Shown piece by piece: positions 1 through 10,090 of a stretch of DNA of 35,091 bases (position 1 is its first letter; every line of letters begins with the position of its first letter). The stretch covers positions 1 through 35,091 of the forward strand of contig NW_022205091.1 in the NCBI RefSeq assembly GCF_008831285.2. Direction: 5' to 3'. The DNA is from Nymphaea colorata (Eukaryota > Streptophyta > Magnoliopsida > Nymphaeales > Nymphaeaceae). Position numbers and translations under genes: made by a program. The notes under the pieces were generated by a model. It was not told the DNA's origin, did not search any database, and saw only the letters and a list, made by a program, of their open reading frames with translations.

Positions 1-982
1 TTTCAATAAAAGGGCAACTGTTTAAATTATTCCTTATAATTTTAGTGACTTCCATGCCGAAGCAACTCGTTGAGATTATCCAAAAAGTTGAGTGCACGTT
101 TCTTGATCTTTAAGAGTTGACTGGTGAATTACTATTTGACCAAGAATCGAGCCACTTGTATAATTTGTGAAAGATTGCAGAAATATTCAGTACGTTCAGT
201 CTCAGATTGCTAGTGTTTTAATGGCACACTACAAAAAACATTTAACGAAAAATAGTTTTTAAAAATCATTTTTTAATTAGTTTTGCAAAACAGATTGTAT
301 TTGGATATAGAATCAAAACAGTTTTTGTTTTTAATTAATTTGGTAAAATATTTCTTCCAAAATTAATTTTTGTAAAACTTGCATTTCTTATCATCCAAAC
401 TCTTACAAAACAGTGTCTTAGAAGGAAGAATCGGTTTTTACCTCAAAAAATGAGTTTTGCCACCCAAACAACTTAAGAATGCGTTCTGTGAATAGGAAAT
501 ATTAATCCTTGAGGGAGGAAATCAACAGGACACTCTTGGAAAACGATCCAAACACAAAAAAAATTATATGTTAAAGTTTTTGACTTGGTATGTGGGAGAA
601 AAGTCGACGAATGGAATATGCCATGGGACAAAAAAAAAGTTTAACCAATAGATATACAAAACCATCTGATCGAAACCAGTGCTTTGAGCAATATTTCTAA
701 AACCTGACTAATTAAATGCATGTGCGTTGCCGAGACAACTAAACAATAAAATTAAATTAGAAACGTTTGATCACTTTCAGAACGCATCATATGTTAAGTC
801 CTAATAGAAGATACCATGCCAAGGGTTGGAAATAATCAAAATACCTTTTATTAAAATAATCAAGATAGTTTATAGTCATACTATTGAATGGTGACAGATG
901 TTGAAATAAATATATAAAATGGTACGCAGATGTGTTCAGTGAACAACCAATAAAAAATGCATGAAGAACCACTAAAAAAGTC
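1..982. other. A+T-rich intergenic DNA, no gene recognised
   Basis: No coding region, RNA gene or complete mobile element could be supported here. The stretch is A+T-rich with many A or T runs. A word resembling the end of CACTA transposons (cactacaaaaaa, near 228-239) has no matching inverted end that I can see. Short open frames on both strands have no recognisable domain. Confidence 0.6.
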
Positions 983-1002
983 AGGGTGGCTTCGATGTGA
1001 AT
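983..1002 (+). repeat. Left target-site duplication of LINE insertion
   Basis: The 20-bp word agggtggcttcgatgtgaat occurs here and again, without mismatch, at 1809-1828. It directly flanks a stretch with LINE-like coding remnants. The base before each copy differs (c versus t), so 20 bp is the full shared length. An A run (about 972-979) lies just upstream, compatible with an A/T-rich LINE endonuclease target. The length fits the variable duplications made by LINE target-primed reverse transcription. Confidence 0.85.
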
Positions 1003-1089
1003 GCAGGTATAATTATAGTCATACTTCAGATATAGGTTATTTTTCGAAAGACTTGACTCTCTCCCCCTCTCACCCTTCAAAGACGGATT

Positions 1090-1680
1090 TATTTCATAGA
1101 GCACTTTTTTTCATGGGCACAAGAGGCGAAGGGTGTTTCTATATACGTCATGCATATAGCTTGCTTCAACCAACTGGTGTGAACTGGTTTCCTCATTACC
1201 TCCTTTGGGCTGGGGTCCTACTCGACGATCCAAATTCTTGCATGATTTATTCTATTGGACCACATTAAGACTCAAAATAACCTCACAAGATCTGGTTTTC
1301 ACCTTGGGAGCAAGTGTCCTTTATGTTATTGTGCTGAGGTCTACCACTCACCTGATGTGGTTTGTCGAGTGTCTCGAGATCTTTATGCGCTTACCTGGTC
1401 TATGCCTCATATTGAAGTCACAAACATATCTACAATTCAGAACCTTGATCCATGGACCAGTTAGAGTGAGAAACAAAAAGAAATGGCGTACCATTTAGAG
1501 AATGACTGTTTACGTATGGGGCATTTGGAACTCTAGAAATGATATTATTTATAGGAATGAGAATGTCTTAGTTCAGTGCATGACATCCTCTATTTTGTAT
1601 GATGTCTGGTTAATTCCAGTAACCTATGGGGAAATGGTGATACCTCCAACTTCTTACAGGAATTAAGAGCTAATCTTAAG
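1090..1680 (+). pseudogene. LINE ORF2 C-terminal remnant (zf-RVT region)
   Basis: Three frames must be combined to follow the homology. Frame one gives HAYSLLQPTGVNW around 1149-1185, like the segment that precedes the zinc finger in plant LINE ORF2. A second frame gives IKTQNNLTRSGFHLG, then CPLC at 1315-1326, the first half of the zf-RVT zinc-binding domain. THL falls in a third frame at 1346-1354, and C..SR......W returns to the second frame at 1363-1398. After a stop at 1496-1498, VWGIWNSRNDIIYRNE at about 1514-1561 matches the W.IW..RN motif that follows the finger in plant elements. In live elements this domain forms the C-terminal end of the reverse transcriptase protein. Several indels and stops make it non-functional. 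The frame changes are seen directly; the domain name rests on motif recognition. Confidence 0.78.
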
Positions 1681-1745
1681 ATGTAATCACTTTTTCTAAT
1701 TCAACTTTTTGTTGGACTTATGTTAATGTATGTTAATTTTTATTC

Positions 1746-1782
1746 TTTCTCTCTCTCTCTCTCACTATCTCTCTCTCTCCCT
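1746..1782 (+). repeat. CT microsatellite
   Basis: A run of (CT)n is interrupted once by 'acta'. It lies inside the 3' tail of the LINE fragment, so it may have expanded from a pyrimidine-rich 3' untranslated region. Confidence 0.9.
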
Positions 1783-1808
1783 GAGAACATTGCAATTTAA
1801 AAATTAGT

Positions 1809-1828
1809 AGGGTGGCTTCGATGTGAAT
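1809..1828 (+). repeat. Right target-site duplication of LINE insertion
   Basis: This is an exact second copy of the 20-bp word at 983-1002, placed immediately after the A-rich end of the LINE fragment. Joining 982 to 1809 would restore the empty site. Confidence 0.85.
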
Positions 1829-3124
1829 CGTTTGCATATGCCAAAAGAAAATCAATGTATATTGTTGAGTTTATTCCGCTATCAAACCTAAGGGCCGCCA
1901 GGTAAAAAAAAAGAAAAAAATGGGCAGGTCGGGCAGGCCTAGACTGGGTATTATGGTCTGATTTAATTCAATATATACATCATCAAACCTTATTTCTCTC
2001 TCTACTCACATATAGGCAGTATGGATTCATATATTTTTAATTACAATGAATTAGGGAAAGATAATTTTCTTATCAGTTGTTTTCTTTAATAGATTATAGT
2101 ACTCTCTAAACAAAGTAATTACCAAACAAGCAAGAACAAACATTTTAGAACCAAATACAACATGACATTAACAACCTTTAAAAATTGAAAGACTGTGATT
2201 CTGTGGTTGTTTATACAACTGGACTGAAAGAAAGGAGAGAATTAGCTACAAAAAATGGCAACAACGATACTAAAAAAAATAAAGCATTAATTAGAAGGAA
2301 GCAATATACATTTCTATTTCATTTGGAAGACTGTGACTGCACTGGCTAATTTTTCTTTCATGAATGACATAACCATGCCCAATACAATTATTGGTTGACA
2401 TTTTGAGTAATTTGGTTCAGTTACCTTAGCGTTTTGTGCTCCATTCTTGCCCTTCTTTCATATTTAATTAATTGAAAGAAAAAGAATGGCTACCCTAACG
2501 ATGAATGTCGTCATTTGTGGTGAAGAATCGATGAAAAACTACTCATTTTAAAGGGAAGAAAAGAACCATTCGACAGCCTTGAACAGGGATGGGGGAAAGG
2601 GTGTGAGGTTTCAACCTCTTATTGAATTACCAAAAGAGAAGAAAAGGAAAAGGAAAGCTTGTGTGAGAAGTTAAATGATGAAAATTTTACTTTGCTGGCC
2701 CCTCTTTGATGATGACGAAGCTTCTCCATAGATTTACCTCCGCCTCCATGGATAGGTCCAAGAAGATGCTGTCATATTATCTTTTATGAAAAGCCGGTAA
2801 TTGCTGGTGAGCAGTCCAATTGGCACGCCCAAAGAATTCTTCTGCTAGGGAACAACAGAAAATGAAACTCAGGAGATGTACACATACATATGAACTGAGA
2901 AGATGTTTCCTCTTCTTCCTCATCACTGTTTAGCAAAGGCATCGCTGCGTCTACCATTGTGAATGCCTTTTGTTAGGATTTGCAAAACTGTTGGGTTGTA
3001 AGAACTTTTTTCTTTAATTTCCAAAACTTCCTTCACTGAAGGGCAGTAATGCTTTGAATTTAGAACCAAACAAAACACTATGTAATTATTCCATAAATAT
3101 AAATATGCATGAAACAGTCCTACA

Positions 3125-3148
3125 CCTGCCTCTGCCTCTGCCCCTGCC
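3125..3148 (+). repeat. Short (YCTGCC)4 tandem repeat
   Basis: Four head-to-tail hexamers read cctgcc, tctgcc, tctgcc, cctgcc. The open frames found on both strands across this stretch are side effects of its composition. Confidence 0.8.
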
Positions 3149-3307
3149 TTCAGACCATAAGACGAAGAAACAACTAAAAGAAGCTGGCCGCCTCAGTAAC
3201 GAGGCCTTAGAGGTGCAGGCAGCCACGGCTTCTTCCTTCCTTTGCCTCCAAGGTTCAGGAAGAAGGGATTGACACATATTCATGACCCCCTACCTTTCAC
3301 TTGGGCC

Positions 3308-3321
3308 ATAATATATATATA
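3308..3321 (+). repeat. TA microsatellite
   Basis: This is a short alternating A/T run. It could serve as a TATA-like element on either strand, but nothing around it supports a promoter. Confidence 0.6.
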
Positions 3322-4052
3322 GGTATGAGAAACAGCGTTGCGGACATATGACGTTATTTGCATGAAGCATACCTTCAAAGATGTGAGCTATATCACACTT
3401 GCCGCCCTTGCTTCTTTCCTTCTAATGATGTAATAACAAAAACATGAATAACAAGATCTAATGAAAAATGAGAACCGAAAAAGAGAAACAACTAAAGCTG
3501 ACAAAGTAGGAGAAGAATGAACGCGAAGAGTGACCGAGCAATAAGAACGAAGAAGGATTTCGCATGTTCGAGTGAAGATGACGTAGATGTAGAATCTGAG
3601 TTGTTCAGCCTCACCACTTGATTCTGAAACAATTTCGGGTGGTTGTTCAATGTTTGTGCAATCAGTAATCATGTCCTCATCTTGCCTTTCAGTCAGTTGA
3701 CGAGAACAAAGGCCTTGCTCACTTGAATTTCTGTTCTCAAGTATATGATTTTCTTCAAATATGAAATGAATAACTGGAAAATATGAGACTTTGCTTTGAT
3801 CCTTTGTGAGTTTGATGGGAAATTCTGTTTCATTGAAGACCTCCCTACTAACGATTTTTTTGGTTTCCAAATCAAGTAGTTTGTAGCCTTTTTGTTCAGT
3901 AGGATACCCAATGAACACACCTCGTTGAGCCCTGCAATCAAATTTTCCATGTGGTTTGAGGTAGGAAGCAAAATACAAGCAACCAAACACACATTGATGC
4001 TTGTAAGTTGGTTTTCTTTTAAATAATTTTTCAAAGCGAGTTTGATTGTCAA

Positions 4053-4060
4053 TTTTTTTT
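4053..4060 (-). other. Homopolymer frameshift in copia integrase remnant
   Basis: A run of eight T on the plus strand (A on the minus strand) sits exactly where the homology changes frame. Upstream NRTPEKK is in one frame; downstream [11 protein letters not shown] and FGCLYFAS are in another. A one-base length change in the run is the simplest cause. It could also be a sequencing error, since homopolymers are error-prone. Confidence 0.7.
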
Positions 4061-4178
4061 CTGGGGTCCTATTTATTAAATATGTGGCCGTTAATACACG
4101 TAGGTCCCAACATTTTAAGGGTATGCCTAACTGAAACTTGAGACCACGCGCCACATTCAAGATGTACTGATGCTTTCT

Positions 4179-4181
4179 CTA
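4179..4181 (-). other. Stop codon at the integrase catalytic Glu position
   Basis: In the segment that normally reads NGV-x-E-RKH, the minus strand gives N-G-V-A-stop-R-K-H. The stop is TAG, one base from the Glu codon GAG. It lies about 35 codons beyond the second catalytic Asp (4288-4286), the spacing expected of the D,D-35-E triad. Confidence 0.8.
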
Positions 4182-4740
4182 AGCCACGCCGTTTTGTTGA
4201 GGCATGTAGGGGCATGAATGTTGATGTAGGATGTCTCTATCACGGGAAAAAAAATTATGTCATTTGAGAAGAACTTGGTTCCACTATCTATCATGATTTT
4301 AACACATCTATTTTGAATTGTTGCTCACTCATGTTAATGGAATGTTTAAGTAAATCACCTATTTCAATTTATACTTCATTAGGTAAAACCACATGGCTCT
4401 AGAAAAATCATCCATAATAGACAAAAAGTAATGAGTTCGAGTATGTGATGCTTGGGGGTATGGTTCCCAAACATCACAATGTAGCAAATCAAAAGGTTTA
4501 GCAAAAGAATATTCACTTAATTGAATGTCACTGTAGATTGTTTAGCAACACGACAGACTTTACAGAAATTATTTGACAACTTAATGACAGTCATGCTTTC
4601 AGAGCATTTGATTCTTTGAGCGAGATGGGTGCCCAAGTCTCAGATGCCAAACATCAAAATCTCATTGAGTGGGTTTCGTAAACAAGCCACAGTGGAAAAT
4701 AAAGAGTCTGCCTAATGAATCACCTTGCTCAGTCCTCGTC

Positions 4741-4789
4741 ATGGAGATCGGGTCCTGCACAAAGCACCCAATAGTCGGGAAAATCAAAT
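4741..4789. other. Junction DNA between copia remnant and satellite
   Basis: About 50 bp match neither the copia polyprotein nor any satellite monomer by eye. The right limit is soft, because the first satellite-like word (cattaggtgccctattg) starts at about 4791. Confidence 0.5.
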
Positions 4790-4830
4790 GACATTAGGTG
4801 CCCTATTGTTAACCTAATGTGTTTCACTTG
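4790..4830 (-). repeat. Inverted dimer, edge remnant
   Basis: Only the last part of the inverted C monomer remains, so the array begins inside the inverted module. This copy alone has ctaatgtgtttcacttg; all others lack five bases (gtgtt) here. Confidence 0.8.
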
Positions 4831-4869
4831 TTAAGCACATTCAATTAAATTACAAGTGAAACACATTAG
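4814..4869. repeat. Perfect 17-bp inverted repeat at array edge
   Basis: The arms are 4814-4830 (ctaatgtgtttcacttg) and 4853-4869 (caagtgaaacacattag), fully complementary, with a 22-base loop. This is the point where the inverted C monomer meets forward-oriented satellite. Confidence 0.92.
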
Positions 4870-5048
4870 CTTAACTATATGACACCAAATGAATCACTTG
4901 CTAAGGACATCCGTATTCAGAATCATTATAAATGTAACAACTAGTGACACACATTAGGTAAACCATAAGACACCAAATGAATCACTCGAATCTCATTCAT
5001 TTCCATACAAACTTGTGATTTAGATCTACTAAATCATTTAATATAGAT

Positions 5049-5163
5049 GTAACAACAAGTTAAACACATTCAATTAAGCATGCATGATCATATGAATCAT
5101 TTAAATCTCACTTGTATTGGTACGAACGAGTGATTTCAATCCTTTAGATCGTTCACTATAGAT
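5049..5163 (+). repeat. Example class A monomer (115 bp)
   Basis: It begins gtaacaacaagttaaacac and carries cacattcaattaagcatg followed by tgatcatatgaatcattt. Short palindromes (atgcat, tgatca, catatg, tttaaa) are packed into its centre. It ends in gatcgttcactatagat. Confidence 0.9.
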
Positions 5164-5277
5164 GTAACAACAAATTCAACTCATCGGACTAATTACATGC
5201 ATTCAAAGTAATGCATAGATCCCATTTGTATCCATATGAACTTGCGATTTCAATCATTTAAATCATTCATTATAGAT
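5164..5277 (+). repeat. Example class B monomer (114 bp)
   Basis: It follows the A monomer directly. Its class-specific half carries ttcaactcatcggactaat, then the shared half (gcgatttcaatcatttaaatc). A second B subtype elsewhere replaces the specific half with a gggatcaaactaatgcatag word. Confidence 0.88.
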
Positions 5278-5392
5278 GTAATAACAAGTGAAATACACTA
5301 GATTAACTGTAAGGGACCAACTTAATGACCTGACTCTCATTCATTTCCAAACGAACTTCTTATTTCAAACCACTAAGTCATTCTATACGTAT
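5278..5392 (+). repeat. Example class C' monomer (115 bp)
   Basis: It starts gtaataacaagtgaaatac and carries a gggaccaacttaatgacc word in place of the gacaccaaatgaatcact of ordinary C. The GTG-initiated 67-codon open frame that recurs at this phase in several HORs starts inside this monomer and is not a gene. Confidence 0.85.
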
Positions 5393-5501
5393 GTAACAAA
5401 TGGCTACGCACACTCAATTAAATATATTGATCAAATATATGTAATAACAAGTGAAAATGAATCATTTAATCTCTCAATTAAATATATGTGATAAAATATA
5501 T
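5393..5501 (+). repeat. Example D block: two truncated monomers (48 + 61 bp)
   Basis: Two short units follow each other: 5393-5440 begins gtaacaaatgg and 5441-5501 begins gtaataacaagtg. Both end in the same caattaaatata..gatcaaatatat type sequence, so they look like successive copies of a monomer that has lost its shared half. Together they nearly equal one full monomer in length, which keeps the array close to register. Confidence 0.82.
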
Positions 5502-5616
5502 GTAAGAACAAGTGAAACATATTAGGTTACCTACAAGACACCAAATGAATCGCTCAAATCTCATTCATTTCCATACAAACCTATGATTTCAATATATTAA
5601 ATCATTTAATAGAGAC
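5502..5616 (+). repeat. Example class C monomer (115 bp)
   Basis: It starts gtaagaacaagtgaaac and carries gacaccaaatgaatcgct, then ctcattcatttccatac and the shared box (tatgatttcaat). The variant 'aatcgct' is shared with the copy at 10095 but not with most other C monomers. Confidence 0.88.
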
Positions 5617-6570
5617 GTAACAACAAGTTAAGCACATTCAATTAAGTATGCGTGATCAAATGAATCACTTAAATCTCACTCGTATTGAGACGAGTAATTT
5701 AGTGTGCGTATGGATACAAATGAATGAGATGTAACAACATGTTCAACTTATTGAACAAACTACAAGGGATCAAACTAAACTAATCCATAGGTCTCCTTTA
5801 CATCCATATAAACTTGTGAGTTCTTATCGTTTGAATCGTTGATCATAGATGTCATAACGAGTGAAACACATTAGGTTAATTATAAGACACCAAATGAATC
5901 ACTCAAATCTCATTTATTTTCACACAAACTTGTCATTTGAATTCACTTAATCTAGCAATATGGATGTAACAACAAGTTAAGCACATTCAATTAAGTATGT
6001 GTGATCATTTGAATCACTTAAATCGCACTTGTATTGATACGAACTTGTGATTTCAATCCTTTAGATCGTGCACTATAGTTGTAACAATAAATTCAACTCA
6101 TCGGACTAACTACACGCGTTTTATCCACATGAACATGTGATTTCAATCATTTAAATCATTCATTATATATGTATTCCAAACGAACTTCTGGTATCAAAGC
6201 CACTAGGTCTTTCTATACGTAAGTAAGAAATGGTCACACACATTCAATTAAATACAAGTGATCAATTATGTGTAATAACAAGTGAAAATGAATCACTTAA
6301 TCTCTCAATTAAATATAAGTGATCAAATATATGTAATAACAAGTGAAACACATTAGGTTACTTACAAGACACCAAATGAATCACTCCAATATCATTCATT
6401 TTCATACAAACATATGATTTTAATCTACTAAATCATTTAATATAGACGTAACAACAAGTTAAGCACATTCAATTACGTATGTGTGATAAAATGAATCACT
6501 TAAATCCCACTCGTATTGATACGAACTTGTGAATTCAATTCCTTACATCGATCACCATAGATGTAAGAAC

Positions 6571-6590
6571 TAGTTCAACTTATTGAACTA
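6571..6590. repeat. 8-bp-stem hairpin in B monomer (example)
   Basis: The sequence tagttcaa, ctta, ttgaacta gives an 8-bp perfect stem with a 4-base loop. It recurs at the same phase in most HOR units. A related B monomer has the 7-bp form tgttcaa/ttgaaca. Confidence 0.88.
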
Positions 6591-7802
6591 ACTACATGGG
6601 ATCAAACTAATGCAAAGGTCTCCTTTATATCCATACAAACTTGTAAGTTTTAATCATTTAAATCATTGGTCAAAGATGTAATAACAAGTGAAACACAATA
6701 GGTTAACTACAAGACACCAAATGAATCACTCGAATCTCATTCATTTTCGCACAAACTTGTGATTTCAATCTACTAAATCATTTATTATAGACGTAACAAC
6801 AAGTTAAACACATTCAATTAAGTATGCATGATTATATAATCACTAAATCCACTTGTATTCGTACGAACATGTAATTTCAATCCTTTAGAACGTTCCCTTA
6901 GATATAACAACAAATTCAACTCATCGGACTAACTACACGTGTACAAATATAGTGACTTCAACCATTTGTATCTATATAAACTTGTGATTTCAACCATTTA
7001 AATCATTCATTATAGATGTAATAACAAGTGAAATACGTTAGATTAACTATAAGGGACCAATATAGTGACTTGACTCTCATTCATTTCCAAACGGACTTCT
7101 TTTTTCAAGCCACTAAGTCATTATATACGTATGTAACAAATGGTTACGCACATTCAATTAAATATAAGTTATCAAATGTATGTAAGAACAAGTAAAAATG
7201 AATCACATAATCTCTCGATTAAACATAAGTGACCAAATGTATGTAATAACAAGTGAAACACATTAAGTTACCTGTAAGACACCAAATGAATCACTCGAAT
7301 CTCATTCATTTTCATATAAACCTATGATTTGAATTTACTAAATCATTTAATATAAACGTAACAACCAGTTAAGTACATTCAATTAAATATGCGTGATCAA
7401 TTGAATCACTTAAATCCCACTCGTATTGATGTGAACTTGTGCATCGAACACTATAGATGTAACAACATGTTCAACTTATCGTACAAACTAGAAAGGATCA
7501 AACTAAAGCATAGGTCTCCTTTATATCCATATAAACTTGTGAGTTTTAATTATTTAAATCATTGATCATGGATGTAATAACATGTGAAACACGTTAGATT
7601 AACTATAAGACACCAAATGAATCACTCGAATCACATTCATTTTCATACAAACTTGTGATTTCAGTTCACTTAATCAAGCAACATGGATGTAACAATAAGT
7701 TAAGCACATTCAATTAAGTATGTATGATCATTTGAATCACTTAAATCGCACTCGTATTGATACGAATTGTAATTTCAATCCTTTAGATCATGCACTATAG
7801 TC

Positions 7803-7980
7803 GTACCAATACGAGTCAGATTTAAGTGATTCATATGATCACGCATACTTTATTGAATGTACTTGACTTATTGTTATATCCATGTTAAATGATTTAGTAG
7901 ATTGAAATAACAGGCTTGCTTGAAAATGAATGAGATTTGAGTGATTCATTTGGTGCCCTATTGTTAACCTAATTCACTTG
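7803..7980 (-). repeat. Inverted C-A dimer, copy 2
   Basis: The reverse complement reads as a C monomer (caccaaatgaatcactc, ctcattcattttca) followed by an A monomer (acattcaataaagtatgcg, gatcatatgaatcac). It lies directly downstream of a forward C-A dimer. Confidence 0.92.
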
Positions 7981-10090
7981 TTAAGCACATTCAATTAAAT
8001 TACAAGTAAAACATTAGGTTAACTATATGACACCAAATGAATCACTTGTTAAGGACAACCGTATTAAGAATCATTATAAATGTAACAACTAGTGAAACAC
8101 ATTAGTAAACCATAAGACACCAAATGAATCACTCGAATCTCATTCATTTTCATAAAACTTGTGATTTCGATCTACTAAATATTTAATATAGATGTAACAA
8201 CAAGTTAAACACATTCAATTAAGCATGCATGATCATATGAATCATTTAAATCTCACTTGTATTGGTACGAACGCGTGATTTCAATCCTTTAGATCGTTCA
8301 CTACAGATGTAACAACAAATTCAACTCATCGGACTAATTACACGCATTCAAAGTAATGCACAGATCCATTTGTATCCATATGAACTTGCGATTTCAATCA
8401 TTTAAATCATTCATTATAGATATAATAACAAGTGAAATACACTAGATTAACTGTAAGGGACCAACTTAATTACCTGACTCTCATTCATTTCCAAACGAAC
8501 TTCTTATTTCAAGCCACTAAGTCATTCTATATGTATGTAACAAATGGCTACGCACACTCAATTAAATATATTGATCAAATATATGTAATAACAAGTGAAA
8601 ATGAATCATTTAATCTCTCAATTAAATATATGTGATCAAATATATGTAATAACAAGTGAAACATATTAGGTTACCTACAAACACCAAATGAATCACTCAA
8701 ATCTCATTCATTTCCATACAAACCTATGATTTCAATATACTAAATCATTTAATATAGACGTAACAACAAGTTAAGCACATTCAATTAAGTATGCGTGATC
8801 AAATGAATCACTTAAATCTCACTCATATTGAGACGAGTGATTTAGTGTGCGTATGGATACAAATGAATGAGATGTAACAACATGTTCAACTTATTGAACA
8901 AACTACAAGGGATCAAACTAAACTAATCCATAAGTCTCCTTTACATCCATATAAACTTGTGAGTTTTTATCGTTTAAATCGTTGATCATAGATGACATAA
9001 CGAGTGAAACACATTAGGTTAATTATAAGACACCAAATGAATCACTCAAATCTCATTTATTTTCACACAAACTTGTGATTTGAATTCACTTAATCTAGCA
9101 ATATGGATGTAACAACAATTTAAGCACATTCAATTAAGTTGTGTGATCATTTGAATCACTTAAATCGCACTTGTATTGATACAAACTTATGATTTCAATC
9201 CTTTAGATCGTGCACCATAGTTGTAACAATAAATTCACTCATCGAACTAACTACACGCGTTTGTATCCACATGAACTTGTGATTTCAATCATTTAAATCA
9301 TTCATTATATATGTATTCCAAACGAACTTCTGGTATCAAAGCCACTAGGTCATTCTATACCTAAGTAAGAAATGGTCACACACATTCAATTAAATACAGT
9401 GATCAATTATATGTAATAACAAGCGAAAATGAATCACTTAATCACTCAATTAAATATAAGTGATCAAATATATGTAATAACAAGTGAAACACATTAGGTT
9501 ACTTACAAGACACCAAATGAATCACTCCAATATCATTCATTTTCATACAAACCTATGATTTTAATCTACTAAATCATTTAATATGGACGTAACAACAAGT
9601 TTAGCACATTCAATTACGTATGTGTGAAAAATGAATCACTTAAATCCCACTCGTATTGATACGAACTTGTGATTTCAATTCCTTACATCGATCACCATAG
9701 ATGTAAGAACTAGTTCAACTTGTTGAACTAACTAAAGGGATCAAACTAATGCATAGGTCTCCTTTATATCCATACAAACTTGTAAGTTTTAATCATTTAA
9801 ATCATTGATCAAAGATGTAATAACAAGTGAAACACAATAGGTTAACTACAAGAAACCAAATGAATCACTCGAATCTCATTCATTTTCGCATAAACTTGTG
9901 ATTTCAATCTACTAAATCATTTATTATAGACGTAACAACAAGTTAAACACATTCAATTAAGTATGCATGATTATATGAATCACTTAAATCTCACTTGTAT
10001 TCGTACGAACATGTGATTTCAATCCTTTAGAACGTTCCCTATAGATGTAACAACAAATTCAACTCATCGAACTAACTACCGTGTACAAAT

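Larger units (their letters stand above)
1003..1808 (+). mobile_element. 5'-truncated LINE (non-LTR retrotransposon) 3' end
   Basis: This is about 806 bp of inserted DNA between perfect 20-bp target-site duplications. It encodes remnants of the far C-terminal end of plant LINE ORF2, followed by an untranslated tail with a CT-rich stretch and an A/T-rich end (about 1794-1808). The reverse transcriptase core, endonuclease and ORF1 are absent, which fits the 5' truncation usual for LINE copies. The element is not capable of moving. The end is not a clean poly(A) run but an A-rich stretch, so the exact tail is uncertain. Element boundaries are set by the duplications; family assignment beyond plant L1-like is not possible here. 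Confidence 0.8.
1829..3590. other. Intergenic DNA, no gene recognised
   Basis: I see no conserved protein, RNA gene or complete element in these roughly 1.75 kb. The base composition is mixed, with A-rich runs (for example 1904-1920) and a somewhat G+C-richer patch near 3180-3260. The minus-strand frame through 3590-3388 continues open past the copia homology but resembles nothing I know; it could be a long terminal repeat or unrelated flanking DNA. No paired terminal repeat was found to decide this. Confidence 0.5.
3590..4740 (-). pseudogene. Ty1/copia polyprotein fragment: GAG-pre-integrase plus integrase
   Basis: In a live copia element this part of the polyprotein joins the cDNA to the host chromosome. 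Read on the minus strand, the order is: WH at 4649-4644 and GH at 4634-4629 with CKVC at 4564-4553 (the HHCC zinc finger); HCDVW with the first catalytic Asp at 4475-4473; DDFSR near 4415-4398; IDSGTKFF with the second Asp at 4288-4286; PQQNG near 4200; then [31 protein letters not shown], and [16 protein letters not shown] near 3909-3865 (integrase C-terminal side). The two Asp codons and the later part lie in different frames, so there are at least two indels in the core. The catalytic Glu position is a stop. Reverse transcriptase, RNase H, protease and gag are not found, and homology fades near 3600. It cannot make a working protein. Confidence 0.88.
4797..7951 (+). repeat. HOR unit 1, long type (3155 bp)
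   Basis: This first full period is measured between the ggtgccctattg marks. It contains the three D blocks at 5393, 6233 and 7133, the fold-back monomer near 5676, and ends in an inverted dimer (7803-7980). It is not visibly more decayed than internal units, although it is the outermost one. It carries private variants (gagttcttatcgtttgaatc; acatatgatttt) that reappear only in the duplicated block near 10-12.6 kb. Confidence 0.9.

Noticed and set aside
228-470. Possible CACTA-like or other small non-autonomous DNA transposon
   Set aside because: A cactacaaaaaa word is present, but no matching inverted terminal repeat or target duplication was found.
787-1104. Minus-strand 105-codon frame overlapping the LINE left end
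   Set aside because: It crosses the target-site duplication and the element border and has no recognisable protein similarity.
3054-3283. Opposed open frames of 72 and 65 codons
   Set aside because: They overlap on opposite strands, sit on a short CTGCC-type repeat, and show no domain.
3300-3590. Possible long terminal repeat next to the copia remnant
   Set aside because: There is a TA run and an uninterrupted minus-strand frame, but no second copy, no clear TG...CA ends and no primer-binding site in the window.
5288-5491. A GTG-started 67-codon open frame recurring at 5288, 8432, 26953 and, in a variant form, 19244
   Set aside because: It recurs because the satellite HOR recurs. It crosses monomer borders, has no domain, and the frame breaks in other copies through single-base changes.
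7803-7980. Inverted module as the inserted copy of a MITE
   Set aside because: Its reverse complement is ordinary C and A satellite sequence, so it is an inverted piece of the array and not a foreign element.
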